Shown: positions 36,401 through 51,400 of the stretch, piece after piece
Numbering within the stretch: the first letter of the stretch is position 1
How the letters are laid out: every line of letters starts with the position of its first letter
Translations under genes and position numbers: made by a program
Notes under the pieces: generated by a model
The model's database searches: none
Told to the model about the DNA's origin: nothing
Seen by the model: only the letters and a program-made list of their open reading frames with translations
Assembly: GCF_000283155.1 (NCBI RefSeq)
Contig: NW_004454159.1
Span: forward strand, 22,209,431 to 22,273,430
Source of the DNA: Ceratotherium simum simum
Taxonomy: Eukaryota > Chordata > Mammalia > Perissodactyla > Rhinocerotidae
Direction of reading: 5' to 3'
DNA: 64,000 nucleotides

Positions 36401-39400
36401 GAAAGTGTTAGCAAGCTTAGTGTAGCTTCTGGAAAGTGCAGAAACACACTTAGTTTTAACTGAAGGTGGCGATGTTTTACAGTGTTGATCTATTGTCAAG
36501 GACAAAGAACACCAAGTTACTGCTCCTTGGTAAGACAGAGCAGGAGGCAGATAGAAGGGGGTGGCGTTTGGAAAATCCCTACTCTCTACTCCCCATCTTC
36601 AACTGATGGCTCCCAAAATGCCTGTTTATTTTACTTCTAAATATGGAGTTATGGATCCTTATTAGGAATATAGCTTTAGCCACCAAGAAGTGAAAGAAGA
36701 GGGGGTAGGTCTTTGGGATACCAGAGTGCTCCCCTACTGTTTTTTGGCTAAAAGTTAAATGAATTCTATTTTCCATGAGAAACAAAGTGGTGAGTCTGTG
36801 AAACCTGGTCCCTTTTTGAGAGGGATGCACTTTAAGATCTCAAGGGGAGGAGAAGTGGGAGGAAGAACTAGTGTTGGCCTGCAGCCTACGCTTCATCTTG
36901 GCAGGCCCATAAGGTCCGCCCACGGGAGCTCCTGCCTGCGCCAGAGTTCTCAGTTACAAGGCTGCAGAAAGAACAAGGCAGGTGTAGCTGAACAAATCAA
37001 AGTGCAGACAGAGGCTCCCCCCAGGATCAACGAATGGCAGAGCCACTCTGCCTCCATCTTCTGGTGCAGTTCAGTATGCGCTTCACGGGCATTATTATAA
37101 ACAATGAAAAAAAGACTTAGGTTTAAGAATGCCTCAAAATGATATTTCTTAATTGGAATTTTCCTAAAATTTCCTCCACTTAACACTTTAAAATTGCTAA
37201 TACAATATATCTGTGTAAAGTTCTCTATGTTTCTGAGTAAAAGGCAAGTATATGATTTCATTAGGGGTTTTCACAACAACTCTGGAGGATTGATGGGTAG
37301 TTCTTATGTATTCCTACTTGAAAATAAATGAGAACTCAGGGAATTTTAAGTGTTATGTGGAAAATTACATAGCATGCTGACTGCTCAACCAGGACTGAGG
37401 TTCCCTGACTCCAACTTTCTTTCCATAACACCGCAGGAACGCCTTATCAAAATTAAAATTATTCCCTAAACACACAATTCACATTTTCCCTATTTGGGTC
37501 ACATGTAGGCAATGGAATCCCAGAAACGAGTGGCAAAACCTGGTTTACTCATTTCAGATTCACTTTAACCTAAATCCCAAACTGTGCCCTGTGCCTAGAT
37601 TTTGGTAACCACTGATTATGAAGCTTCTGTGCAGAAGCAAAGTTAGGAAAATGGTTTTTAATAATAACTTTTCTTAGAAACAGCCGAGTGGAAGAATTTC
37701 CCTACTTTGTTTATCTTTAGTGGTATCAACCTAAATTTAGAGTCACCATATCACTGAGAATTTGTTCTTTCAGCTGCCAATTCCTTCAACTGGTTAAAGG
37801 TGCCAATCTCTAATGTAAGCAAGAGATACAGGAAAGTAATAAAGCTTGTTCAGAAGTATAAGAGTAAATGGCAGAACGCTAAAATACTCTTATAGGGTTC
37901 CTTCATTCAACAAACATTTGTTGAATGCCTTCTGTGCACATGGTTCCACGGGTGCAGAGGTGAATGAAATAGACATAATCCCTGCCCTCAAGAGAGAACC
38001 AGACAGCAAAGCAAGTATACAGATGAATAAGAAACTAAAAAATGCAAAGTGCTTTGAAGAAAATAAGTAGGGTATTGGAATACAGAACTGCTGAGAAGCC
38101 TCATCACGGAGGTGACATTTAAGCTGAGGATGAGAAGAACACAATTATGTGAGGATTTGGGGGAAAATACAAGAGAAAAGATAATTTTGTGAAGATCTGG
38201 GTGGAAGCAAACACATTCTCAAATGCCTAAGGCCGGAGAGAATCTGGCAGGTTCCAGAGCTCTTACGTCTAGAGCGGATTGAGTCTGGGTGAAATGACTG
38301 AAGATCAAGTTGGGGGAGGTTGTCAGGGCCAACTCGTTTGGGGGTTTTATTGGCCACAACAATGATTATGGTTTATATTTTAACTGAAATGGGGTATTCC
38401 TGGAGGGATTTCATAGAGAAGTGAAATGATTTGCTTTATATTTTAAAATATATCCTTCTGCCTATTCTGTGGGAAACAGGTTATTCCTGGGGTGGGCAAG
38501 GATTGGTGGTGAAGAAAGAATTGAGACTAATTCATGGCTGTTAACCCAGATGGAACATAAAGGTTGCCTGGCCTGGCTGGTGGCTGTTGAAATGGAGAGA
38601 AGTGGACAGAAGAGGATATACTTTGAACACTGAAGACTAAGGACCTGGTGATGGATTGATATGGAGTATTAGGAAGAGGGAGAATTCTCATTTTTGTCGC
38701 TGAGCAGATGTTTCAGTAAAGTGAGTGCCATTTACTGAGGAGGGGAGTCTGAGGAGGAACACATTGGGGAGGAGGATTCAAAAATTCCTCTTCAAAATAC
38801 CATGAGACATCTAATGTATATATTGAGTGGGCTATTATATAGGAGGCTGGAGTACTGGGGCGAGTAGCAGCAGCATGTAGGTGGCATTTGAAGCCAGGAG
38901 AATGGATATCAACCTAGAGAGACTTAAGAGATGGAGAGGAGAGAGGGTCCTATGGTATACTTAAGTCCCACTTGGATATTTAAAGACCAAGTAAAGAAGG
39001 AGGGGGAGCAAAAGAGATTAAGAAGATGTCAGAGTGTTAGGAGAAAAACAAGGAGAGAGGTGGTATCACAAAGCCAAAACAGGAGAATGTTTCCAGAAAG
39101 GTGTGGCCAATAGTCTCAAATAATGTGGAGAGGCCAAGAAAGATGAGAATATAAGTGTCAATGGATTTGACATGTGAAGTCATGACCTTCCCTAGAAAGG
39201 TGGAAGTCACAGTGGAGATACTTAAGGTGAACGGGAGGTGGAGGACTGCAGACGGAGGTCCCCTTAACTCTTCAAAGCAGGTTGGCTGTAGATCGGTGGG
39301 GGGAAGAAGCAGAAAGAGCAGAGAAGGTGGGTAGGAGCTGCTACAGGCGGTATCGTTTGCTTGTTTTTTTAAAATAGGAGATAATTAGAGAGCGTTTGTA

Positions 39401-42400
39401 TGATGAGGGTAATGACCCCTGAGAGAGAAAGACTTTGATGGTGCAGAGAGACGGAGTAACTGAAGGATCAAGGTGTCAAACCAAATGAAGAGAAGGTATG
39501 TCCCAATCCTCAATTATGATGCAAAACCCAAAGAAGCAAGGCTTCCTTTCCCCTCTTCACATATTCATTCATCCATCCATACCTCAGATATACATTTAGC
39601 ACCAGTGCCAGGCACGGGAGATACCATAATGAACAAAATTACCCCAAAGAGATTTTATTTACTCTGCTAGAGAAAACTGATATTAAACCAGCATCACATT
39701 ATTAATAATGTTTAAAACATAGATATTTAAAGAGGAGGAAATATTTAGGGAGCTAGGAAATAATATAATAAGTTGGGGGGGGAATGCTGATATAATCTAG
39801 GCTTGCACTGTCCACAATAGGAGCCACTAGACACCTGTGGCTATTAAGCATGTAAAATGTGGCTAGTAGTATATGTTGAAATGATAATAGTTTTGATGTA
39901 TTGGGTTAAATAAAATATATTATTAAATTAATCTCATCTGTTTATTCATATTTTTTAATATGGCTACTTGAAAAATTTTAAATTATGTAAATGGCTTGCA
40001 TTATATTTCTATTGGACAGTGGTAGTCAGGTGAGGGGGAGTCAGGTAAAGGGGCCGTGAGGAGGTGAACTGGGAGTTGAAAGGAGAAAAGGAAGGACATC
40101 CCATGTGAAAGAACATAGCATACTGGAAGAACTGAAAGCAGGGGGAGAGTGGCATGTGAGGAAGCTTGCTGGTCCAGGAGATCACTCAGGGCCTTGAAGG
40201 CCACCTAAGAGAGTTTCCCATCGTATACCTTGAGAACCATCATGGAAAACCATTGCCTGGTTTTGAGCAAGGAGTGACATGATCAGATGTGCATTTTAGA
40301 AAAGATCACCATACCTTATCAAGGACAATGGATTAGCACCGAGGTGGCCTAAGGTCAGTGCTTCTCAAACTTGAATACGCATAAATAAATCAGCTGGAGA
40401 GCTTGTTAAAATGCAGATTCTGACTGGGGAGTCTGGGGCAAGGCTTGAGAGTCTGCATTTCTAACAAGCTCCCAGGTGATGCTGCTGGTGCTGATGCTGG
40501 TCCTGCACCACGTGATGAGATGCGAGGGCCTGAGCCATCAACTGCCATAGAAGTGTCTGGGTTTTTGTAGACAACTCTTGACTCTCTCCAAGGATCCTTC
40601 AACTACAAGATTCTAGGGTTCTGTTTCTATTACTTCAGTTTCTTTTATGATTTTTTTTTTTTTTGAGGGAAGAGTCAGGGCAAAGAAGATATGTAGACAA
40701 AAAGAAGTCATTGAAAATGGGAAGACAAGGGCCATTTCATATTGGGAGACAAAAGAAAAAGGATATGCTTTCAGCAAGAAGTAGGGTGCTCTCAGAAACA
40801 CTATAAAGCTGGAAAACTAGTAACAACCCCCGCCCCCAACACGTACTCATGTTCAGTTCTTTCCCTCCCTGCCTGAATGCTCATCTCTGTACTTCCAGTT
40901 TCTCATCCTTCCTTATTGCAAATTTCCTTGAACTCATTTCTACCAGGAGGAGATTTCTTTATCAGTTTTGCGGGTGGGGTATATGTTTCTCAGAGTCCAA
41001 TAAAAATAAACCAAAATAGGAAAGGAGACTGTGAGTCCCTTCCCCTAAATTTTCTCTCCCTCTAATACTGTCTCATTCCTGACTTTCTTAACTCCACAAT
41101 GCTAATAATCTTTTAGAATATCAGGGAGCTGTGGTGTTTATAGCTATGGTTAAATAAAGAGAAGAAATGTTCAAGTCAAGAGAAGAAGGGGCAAAGATGT
41201 AATGTATTTAAACTCTGCTTCTCCAGCCCCTTTCATTATTTTTGACACCAACAGAGTTTTATTTTTAACTTTCCTGCCACCCCCATATTCTCCCACATTG
41301 ACTTCTGCCCTTTCTCTTGGAAACATAAGCAAAGTTTTAATGCATTAAAGGCAAGCATGGTCTCTCCTTTTGGACAGAAGGGGTAGCTCTACTTTCATGG
41401 GTAAGTCCTGTGGTTCATTCAAAATAATGGCCATGTACACTTTGTAGCACCAGAAAAAAGCAGCAGATAAAATTGTCCATACATTATGATTACAACCATA
41501 TGAAAAATATGCCTCAGGAAAAAAAAAATACTAGAAAGAAATATAGTAATTTCGTTTTGGTGGCAGGGTTAATTGTAGTTTTTACTTTCCACTTTTTATA
41601 ACTGATTATATCATCTTTATAATTATAATTTTGTTAAAGAAAAATAAAAATAATTGTTTTGACTAATATTCTCATCTAGATGTTTTACTGTATGTTGGTT
41701 TTTACTGTCATTAAATAAACTGAGATTTTTGTTATAAATGTTAGATTCTTTGCTGTATCAGGTTGAAGTATTGATTCTCTTTTTTTTTTTTAAGATTTTA
41801 TCTATTTATTTTTCCCCCAAAGCCCCAGCACATAGCTGTCTGTCATAGCTGCACATCCCTCCAGCCGCTGCATGTGGGACGCGGCCCCAGCATGGCCGGA
41901 GGAGCGGTGCCTCCGTGCGCACCCGGGATCCGAACCCGGGCCGCCGGCAGCGGAGAGCACGCACCCAACCGCCAAGCCACGGGGCCGGCCCGAAGTATTG
42001 ATTCTCTTGATTGAGATCTTAAAAAATGTGTTTCCATCTTCTTTGGAGTCTATTTTACATTACCTCATGTGAAATGGATTAATCAGCAGGAGTTTCGATT
42101 TAAACTGCCATACCAACCTTCCTTTTCATGCTTTTAGCGTTACATCTTAATGAAATTGAAAACAGGAGGTTTATACATTTAGCATCATCAGTGTCACAGC
42201 AGTGTCTAGAGGATAAATTTCACATGAATGTACTATTTTTAGTGCTAGCCAAAATCCTTGAAAATCTTAGAAAACAAATTTTCAAAGGTTCAGGGTTTGT
42301 CACAAAATTTGCAAGCACAGGGACTAAAAATGTAGCAAATTTGCAATGCTCTAAAATAGACATCCAAAATGACTTTTACCAGATACCAAGTTTAAAAAGT

Positions 42401-45400
42401 ATGGTTTTCCTTTACTCATTGTCATTCAAGTGATATTACTGAGGTATTAAAATTCCTTCAGAGTTTCTTCTCATACACATCCCAGGGCCATTTATTACTG
42501 TTACCTAACAGTTTTCCAACCTCAGCGCATCTAAATTCTCAGATGCAAAGCTGCATTAATATTTATCTGCCTTCTTTCATAAGAAAATTATACAATGAGC
42601 TTAGCAGATACATATTTTGAAAGAATCACAAGACATTTAAAGCACCATGAATTGAAACAAATGTGTATTTGAATGTCCAATTAATTAAAAAAAACTCAAA
42701 GTCAATGAAATTGAATATCTTTGATTTGAATACCGTATGTCAACATAACGTATTTTAGTCCTCATTTGGAGAAAACTGTACAGTGGAGTTAACATTCACT
42801 GCCTTGTGCTGTCCATGTTTCCTACATGAGTAGCAGGGATTCGGCAGAGAATACATGCAAAAATTTTTCACACATAACATCCTTGCTGCTAATCCTTGCC
42901 CCACACTACTAGCCACACATGGTTCCTTGGACGACAATTACTCCTCATTTGGCTCAACATCATAAGGGCTCTGGAGTCAGCAGACCTGGTTTCAAGTGCA
43001 CTTACTAGGTCCAGAACTTTGGGCAAATTATTTACTCTCTGTGAACCTCAGTTTCCTCATCAATAAAATGGGCATAATAATGGTCCTCCCTGAGAGAATT
43101 ATTTTGGAGACAAACAAGCTGTTTACAGAAGACCTGACGTAATGCCTGGTATACTGAGTGCCTAAGAAGTCACACAGAAATCTCAATAGCACCTGTGCAG
43201 CTCCAAGCACCGGCAAAGTTTGTTCTCAGGCTGCCAATTCCTAGTTCTTCATCTGCCCCCCTCTTCTCCTGGTATCTCCAATACCTTCACACTTCTTTTC
43301 AGAACTTCTCTCACAAAAATTTAAAACACAGTCGTAGTATAGTGTAATTGATGGTGAATAGTTTAAAATATTATCCTTGTCAGGGGAAAATATAGATTTC
43401 AACAAGAATTAATGCCTTCGGTTAAAGGAAGGGCACTCCCAGGGCAGACTCGTGGGCATTGGTGAGCTAGTGGAAGGTGCAGGAACACCGCCCCAGGCCT
43501 CTGACAACACTCCGCCATTTGCCTTTCTTAGAGCCCACTGTGGAGCTGGCCCAGGGTCCAGCGATGAAGTGGGGTGAGCCATAGGCTGTATGTCTCACAG
43601 ACAGGCTTTCAAGGGTCACCAACAGGCTCATTTGACACTCCTGTTCCTCTCAGAACACTTGAAAAACAGGTAGAAAGGACGAGCATGAGTCTTGTCTTGA
43701 TAGCCCACTAGGGGAGGCAGGAAAGGTAGATGGTAAGTCCTGGAGACTGATCTGTGGAGCCGAAAGGTTCTGATCAGACCATATGTGGAATGACCTCGGG
43801 TTCAGTTCTGGCTGCTCCACTTTTAAGAGGGATGCTGGTAAACTGCAGTCATCCACAAGAGAGCAAGAAGAATGAGCAGGACACACTTACAACTGTGGGG
43901 GCGAGTTTTAACCTGAAGAAGACAAAACCATGGGTGGCTGCTACCTCCAAACACTTAGTGGCACCCTTCCCAGGAGGGATTGTCCTTCTCTGTGGTTCCA
44001 AAGAAGAACCAGGATCTAGGGATGGAAATTCAAGGGACACTGATTTTGGCTGAACAAAAAAATTAACCGTATGGATGGGGGGCATCATGAGACTGTGAGC
44101 CCCCTCTCCCTGAAGTGATGAAGTGCAGGCTGGATGGCCCCACAGTCAGGATAATAAGGATCACCTTCAAAGATCTGATGGACTTTGGACTACATGATTT
44201 TTTTGTCTTTGAAAAAAGTTTTTTATTTATAAATAATTAAAAATTTTTTCATTTGTAAATAAATTTATAGAATAGTTGAAACAATAAAAACAGTACAAAG
44301 AACACCAGTATACCCTTTATCCACATTCATCAATTGTCTACATTTTACCCATTTGCTTTTATTATTTGCACTTTCTCATATCTTCTCTCTCAGACTAGAT
44401 GATTTTTAGTGTCCTTTCTTCTACTGAGAGTTATGATTTCACATGCTGAGTCTTCTTTCCAGGGAACAGGATTTTAGAAAAATTGGAACCCTGCTGGTGG
44501 GTGCTCTTCATGACACTTAGCATAAAATCTGAACTCTGTGTACCACAATCGACCGGGCCCTACAGAGTCTGACTGTGACTATCTCCCCGACCTCCTCCTC
44601 ACTTTGATCACCACACTGCAGCTACATTGGTTTTCTTTTTCTTCCTCATACATGCTTAGCTCATTCCTGGCTCAGGGGCTTTGCACTTGCTAGTTTCTCT
44701 GCCCTCAACATTCTTCACTGGTTTTTACATGGCTGGGTCCTTCCAATACTCTCTGCCCCTCCAAAGCCCCCTCCCTCCCCAACTCAAACAAGTTACTCTA
44801 TCACATTGCCTCATGTCACCTCTCATCACTGTCTGGAATAATCTGGTTTATTTATTCACTTGCTTGTCTTTTGTCTGTCACTCCCTAGAGTGTAAGTGCT
44901 GTGAGAATGGGGGCCTTGTCTAAGTTTTGTTCGTTTCCATGTCCTCAGTGCCTAGGAGAGAGAATACTCAACAATTATTTGCTGAATAAATAAATAAAAG
45001 AACAAATGGGTCGAAGAACATCTGGTCAAAGACTTGGTAATACAAGGATGGACATTAACTCTGACAAGCTACACAAACTAGAAAGTGCTTAACAAACTTT
45101 AGAAAGGTAAAGAGAACCATCTTTATCTGGTGGAGTATATTCTACATGACAGGAGGTTTGGGGAAAAGTTTCCCCAGAGGGTGCTCCATCCAAAAGAAGA
45201 TGTGGACTCTTCTCAGAAGCCAATATGCCTTCTGCTGCCATCTGTTTGAAAAGATTACCATAAAGATGGAAATTTTCAAGCACTCCCGGAGCAAACTCCT
45301 CCCAGGTGGTTGAAACAAGAAAGACTGGCTGGAAGGAGGGGTATTTCTACATCCAGATGCCCATGGAACGAACTGAGAATACCTCAATTCTTTCAGAAAC

Positions 45401-48400
45401 TGGCTGTGAAAACTTGACTATGCTGAGATTTCTTTCAAAGGAGCCCATGGATAATTCTACAGTGATGCTATGGAAAGATGGATTTTCCCATGTGTTTCTT
45501 TTTCCAGAATCATTCTTGCTCTATTAGAAAGTGCTTTACCAGCCTCCAAATAGTCCATCAAACTGCAGGTGTATATGTGATTCCATTAAGAGGCCTAAGT
45601 CTTTCCCTCATACATCCATTTCCTGTCAGGTCTAATTATTGCTGATTACCTTGAGCACTGGGTCTTTGTTCTAGGTGAAGTTTAAAAGCTTCTGAACTTG
45701 AAACTGGCCTCCATCTTAACCAGAGAAGAAATGTCTGACATCACCTATTGTGGAAGTGGCTAGAAGTCACAAGACCTGGAGAAAATGGAAGGAACCAGTC
45801 CTAGGAAAAATTACTTCTAAAAGCTGCAGTTAAATCACTTAATCTGGTAAACAAGAAAAGCTATTTAACAGAAAAAAAGAAATTCACCACTTAATTGTGA
45901 GGGAAAATGCTGATTTTTAAAGTTTTAAAAGGATAATATCTGAAAATTAAATTAGGGCCACTAAGTCCAGCTTTCTGAGAGGTAGTAAATGTAATGGATC
46001 AGAGGAGAGACTCTGGCGGCAGACTTCCTGGGTTTGAATCCCAGCTCTATGACTTAATTGCTGTGTGACTCTGGGAACAGATTTAACTTCTCTGCTCTGT
46101 GCCTCAGTTTGCCCATCTATAATATAAACATCCTAACAGAGCTTAGCTCACAGGGATTTTAGGGTCAATTGAGCTCATGTAAGTAAAATGCTTACAACAG
46201 TACCTAGCACATTAAGTACTGTTAAAGTGTGTGCTATTCTTTCTTCTCCCTTATTGCTCCCCTCCAATTAAAGAAAAAAGAAAATACTATATCTACAAAG
46301 TACTTTGAGATACATCATCTAATTTTGATCCTAACGATAGCCTAGTAACATGGGCAGAAAAAGTTTCTTTTTTATTTTATAGATAATTAGTCATAGGCTC
46401 AGAGTCATATAACTGATAAACAGCTGGACACCAACTCAAACCCAGGCCTGAGACTGGTGGCCTGTCCTCTGCAGTCTGCTGCCTGTGTCACTGATCGCAG
46501 TCAGAGGCTCAACTTTGAACCTGGTGATGCAGTTTAAGGAGACACATCCTGATGAGCCTTAGGGCTAAGGCCTCTGTTAAACCCGATAGAAACCTGAGTG
46601 TGTTTGAAACTTAAAAAATTGAAAAAAAAACTGAAGATAAATGAAAACTTTTATTTGAACTTAAAACTATCTTCTGATGTTTCTGACCCAAACACTGAAG
46701 CATGACTTTCACTCACACAAAAAACACGGAGATAAACAAACGCGGAAAGACTAATTATTTTCCCTGTCTCATCTAAGCAAAATGTCAAAAGAAAACAAAC
46801 TGTCCAGGAGAAAAGTAAATTAGCTCCATACAAGTCCTTTCAGTCAGAAAGGGCTAGAATTCTAGTAGCTGTATAGGTAAGGACCATCTATTTATTTTTA
46901 AACACGATACACATAATTCGAGGATTATCTTAAGCTTCCAATCACCCATGATCCTCAGGATTCTAGTTACTATCAAAGGAGGTCCAGCTTTGGCAAGGTT
47001 AATGGTGATGCCTCAGAGTAATTACTTGGAAAAATAATAAACATCATTTCATAGTTTAATGCCATGGTATCATTCACATCAATATCCTTTTTTTATTTTC
47101 ATTTTTGCCCATCACAGAGAGAAAAGGAGAGAGGCTTAATTTGATTTACAGAGGGAAAAACAACCCTGAATGTACTTTTTTGTCAGGGGTGGGAGGGTAT
47201 GCAAGGAGAAAAGGTCAACCAGCTGGTTTTCATCTATATGCCATAATTCTCTGTTTAGTTTACACTATTAAACTCCAAAGCTTTGCTTTAATCTTAACTG
47301 TTACAGTATGCCTTATTGCAGATTCTATCATGTCGCATCCCTGATAGGGTTTCAGACTTTGGCAAAGCACCATCCCCCAAGCTGGTCCCTGCCATATGGG
47401 TAGTAAACGCATCCAACATTTTTTCATTGGCGCCTGTATCATTATGTTTTGTCACCAACGGTTTCTCGGCTTTTCAGTAAATTGCTGCGTATACTGTGGT
47501 TTGGGGCTGTCGAGATGATCGCCTACATTTATTTGTATACTGCTGAGTCCTCAGTAGGGCCTCCCTGTCCTGTTAGCCTTTGGAGGATGACTGAACATCT
47601 GTTTGTTGAGGGTGGGAGGATGAGTGAAGAAGCCAGAAAAGAAAAAGAAAACAGAAAGCAGGAGCAGTGTATGGGGAAACAGCTTCCAGGAGACTCCACA
47701 CTAACAGTCAGGACAGGAAGGAGAGACGAGGAGGAAACCTACCTGGTCTGTCTTCGCTTTGCGAATCACATCTTCGGCACAGTTCTGGGATGGTCTTGAG
47801 TGATGTGACTGAGTACTGAATGGGAAGCCAGAGGAGAAAGGGTATAAAATAGCAGTTTAAAACAAGAGCATTACATTCACTCAACTTGGCCAGAAAATCA
47901 AAACACAAGACGTGATACTTGAGTACAACATGTAGATCCAGAAAGTCTACCTAATTTTACCCTAAATGGGCCACTTGGTGATCTGGCAGCATCCCAAACT
48001 CTACCTATAAGCATCTGAGCAGAAACAGATTAAAAAGAGGGCTGGATAGCCCTTTTTTGTTTAACAAACAAGGTGGGGTGTAGCCAACAGATGTTCTATC
48101 TCCCATCACTTCTGCTACTTGTGGAAGATGGAAGAATTTTCTGACCCTGAGAATTTCCAGAAGATGGCCATAATATTTGCATTCTGAATCCTAAGAGCAA
48201 ATTTTTGTGTGAAAAGCCAAGGGGAGGAGCACCCAGCTTCCTGCAGCACCCAGGGCAGCCAGCAGCCATATCTGTGCCGATGCTGACTGGACTGTGCAAA
48301 TGTCCCTAATATTGCCTCTTGCCATAGATTTTACTGTGTGGCATCTGTAATCTCCTTGGGAAATGCCAGGGTAACGTTATAAAAACTGAGAGGACCATGG

Positions 48401-51400
48401 TTCTGTGTTTGAAAGCTCATCTGGGGGCCAGCCCGGTGGTGCAAGTGGTTAAGTGCGCATGCTCCACTTTGGCAGCCCGGGGTTCGCAGGTTCGGATCCC
48501 AGGCGCGCACCGACGCACTGCTTGGTAAGCCATGCTGTGGCAGCGTCCCATATAAAGTAGAGAAAGATGGGCACGGATGTTAGCTCTGGGCCACTCTTCC
48601 TCAAGAAAAAAGGGGAGGATTGGCATTGGATGTTAGTTCAGGGCTAGTCCTCCTCACCAAAAAAAAAAAAAAAAAAAGCTCATCTGTTTCACGTATAGAT
48701 TAGACTGAATTGAAAGAAACCATCTTGCAGGCTCAGCTCCAGCACCAACTCAGGGGCCAGCTATCAGGATAACAAATTATGACATAAGGGAGCATAAAAG
48801 CAAAAGAGCTAAAACAAATGTAAAATCAATAGCTATGATTTACGGGGACTACGTTTGATGCCAATCCATCTTTCTTTAGAGAAGGGTGTTTTAAAACAAA
48901 ATAAATAGGATGACTTCTTTTTTAATCAAAGGCCAAGTCAGGGACTGTCTTCAATCATACTTTAATTCACAAAATACAGCTTCCTAAAAATATTTTGCTC
49001 TGTATCTTTAAGAACCACGTCCTTATGTAAATGAGACTGTATAATGAATTACTTCACTGTTGCAAAATTTGAGGGGATTGAGAAAAAACATTTAATCTAG
49101 AAGAAAAATCATCATGAGAAACTCATTAGGATTATTCAAGCATTACAAGTGAGGAATGTGTAATCAGGTCACATTTATCGATAAGAAGGCAATTTAGTTA
49201 GCTTGATGTTGATAGATGAAGCAAAGTGTCTACACTGGCTCCCCCCACCCCGCAGGGCTTTCCACACGGTATCAGGACAGCAAGACAGAGGGAGGGGCAG
49301 TCGTAGCTATTGTCAGTTTGCCAATTGTGTGTCACAAACAAATTAAATTTCCAGTACTTCCAAGTGAAAAATGAAATCTCAGACGACTAATTAGAGAAAT
49401 TACTCTTACCTGTCTGATGCAATAACATCCTGTTTATGTTGGCTATTCCTCAGAGACTACAGGTGCTTTAGCAAATCCACTCATACTCAGACGGAGGGAG
49501 GACTGCCTTTTAAATCAGAAATGAACTTCAAGGATTTTTTTCCTTTTACATTATGTTCTATGAGGGTCGGGGGTAACACAGGTACAGAAGGCATTTTTCT
49601 TGTTACTAATAAGGTACCTTATGTTTCTGGCCACGTACAAGCTCTCTAAGGAATCTGGTAGCTTCTTGAGACCAGCTGGTACAGGTTAAATAATTACAGT
49701 CTATAATTCAATTAAAATTGGGCCTTTTGTTTTGGCTGCCATGTGTCCCGTGAAACACCCTTTGGCAAAGTCTTACTCTCTCTCCTTTTTTTTTTTGCTT
49801 TCCTTAAGAGGAAATTTAAGATTGATTGTGTTTAAATATAGTTAATGATAAATTCAATTAGGTGGCTCATTGGGCATCATGATACATACCCGATTAAACT
49901 GGGTGTGCTGCTATCTGCACTTCCAGCCACATGCACCCTCACTGCCACCTCCTACACCAAAGTCAGGCATGTTAGAATCTCTGATTCATTAGCTGTACCT
50001 TCAACTCTTCCTATGTGACCTCAAAGGTTCCTAGTGTGCAGTGAATTTTAATTTGATGAGGTTTAAATTTGAACAGCACAGGCTGCCTGGTTGCTGTGGG
50101 GACCGAGCCACAGGCAGAGACTGGCCTAGCTGAGCACCTCATTGCCTCAACCTACATCACACATGGCGGCTTTGCCTCTCCACCCATGGCCATACAGGAA
50201 GTCACTTTTGTGAAGGCACATATCTTAATTCTTTGGGAATAATGACCTTGAAGAAAAAGTCATATGCTGCTCCTGGTAATGAAAATAAAAAGTACAGCAA
50301 TCTACGCAAAGAATGATGTGTTAGCCAGAAAATCAAAGTTTTGGATAATTGTAAGGGTATACGGAATGTCACATTCAGCGATGACTCCAATCTACACTGT
50401 GAACAAATCCACCATTCTTTATAAAGATGTAAGAAAAAATCAATTTGTGGATTTGTTTCAATAAGTACAAACATTGCTCTTTGGATAGAAGATAAAGCTT
50501 AAGGGAATACTGTAAAGATGGTTAAGTTGTGATGTAAAAGAGTTGCAAAGGAAACACACAATTCACAAAACCAACATGCAAAAATGTTTTCATATTTGCA
50601 AATCTGGGAATAAACAAATGACCCAGGAATCTTCCTTGCACTAGTACATTGTGCTACCATCTGCGAGCTGAAAGGGAACGCTTCCCAGGCCTTCATCCCA
50701 GTTCACAGGTCAGGCGGCCTTTTATAAGAAGCTGTCAGATTGTCAACCCACCTCATTCTCAGAACAATGGCCAGCTCCCAGGGCAGCACCTACTATCATT
50801 TTGGTCCTATCAGAACCAAAGCCCAATGTATCTTCCCCATCTCTTGACCCTAACCCAAGCCTTTATATTCCCTTCCCTTGATTCCTATTATCCTTGGAGT
50901 GACAAGGGAGAGAGGGAGCTTACAGTTGGTTGAGAAGCATTATATTTCCTATCTCTATGCTGCTCTCATTTATTCTTTTTCTAAAACTCCTCCAGAGGTT
51001 ATTCTCTGTGGAAACTATCTTTTTGATCCAAACCTCTTTTCCATTCCTCCATCAAGTCTCAAAAAGAGCCCCTGCCAAAGGTTGACTGGCTGCCTCTGCT
51101 CCTTCAATGTAACTGTGCATTCAAAGTTTAGTTCTCCTTCTGTTCCTTTACTCTGGGTCCTCCTTGCCTGCAATGCCTTCCTTTGGCCAGACAAATGCCA
51201 CTGTTCTGCAAGGCCAGCTTGTGTTCCGCCTTCTCCATGAAACCCTGGCTGACCGCTTCAGCCCTTACTGACCCTACTCTTTTCTGCCCTTGGTAAAGCA
51301 CCACCTAGCCATGTGCTCTGTTGTTTCCTTTGTGTTCGTGTTAGGTCCCCCAAATGCCCGAGGGAAAGGAGGAAATCTTTGACTTGTATATATGCATGGC

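Larger units (their letters stand above)
28233..47742 (-). other. SNCAIP intron 3
   Basis: The largest intron in view (19.5 kb). In window order it holds a tRNA-Glu-headed SINE, an inverted pair of ERE SINEs, L2 fragments, a 165-base purine tract, a 180-base direct repeat, two copies of an old interspersed repeat, two DNA transposons, another ERE SINE, and MIR and L2 copies. 46530-47742 has nothing I can name. Confidence 0.8.
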
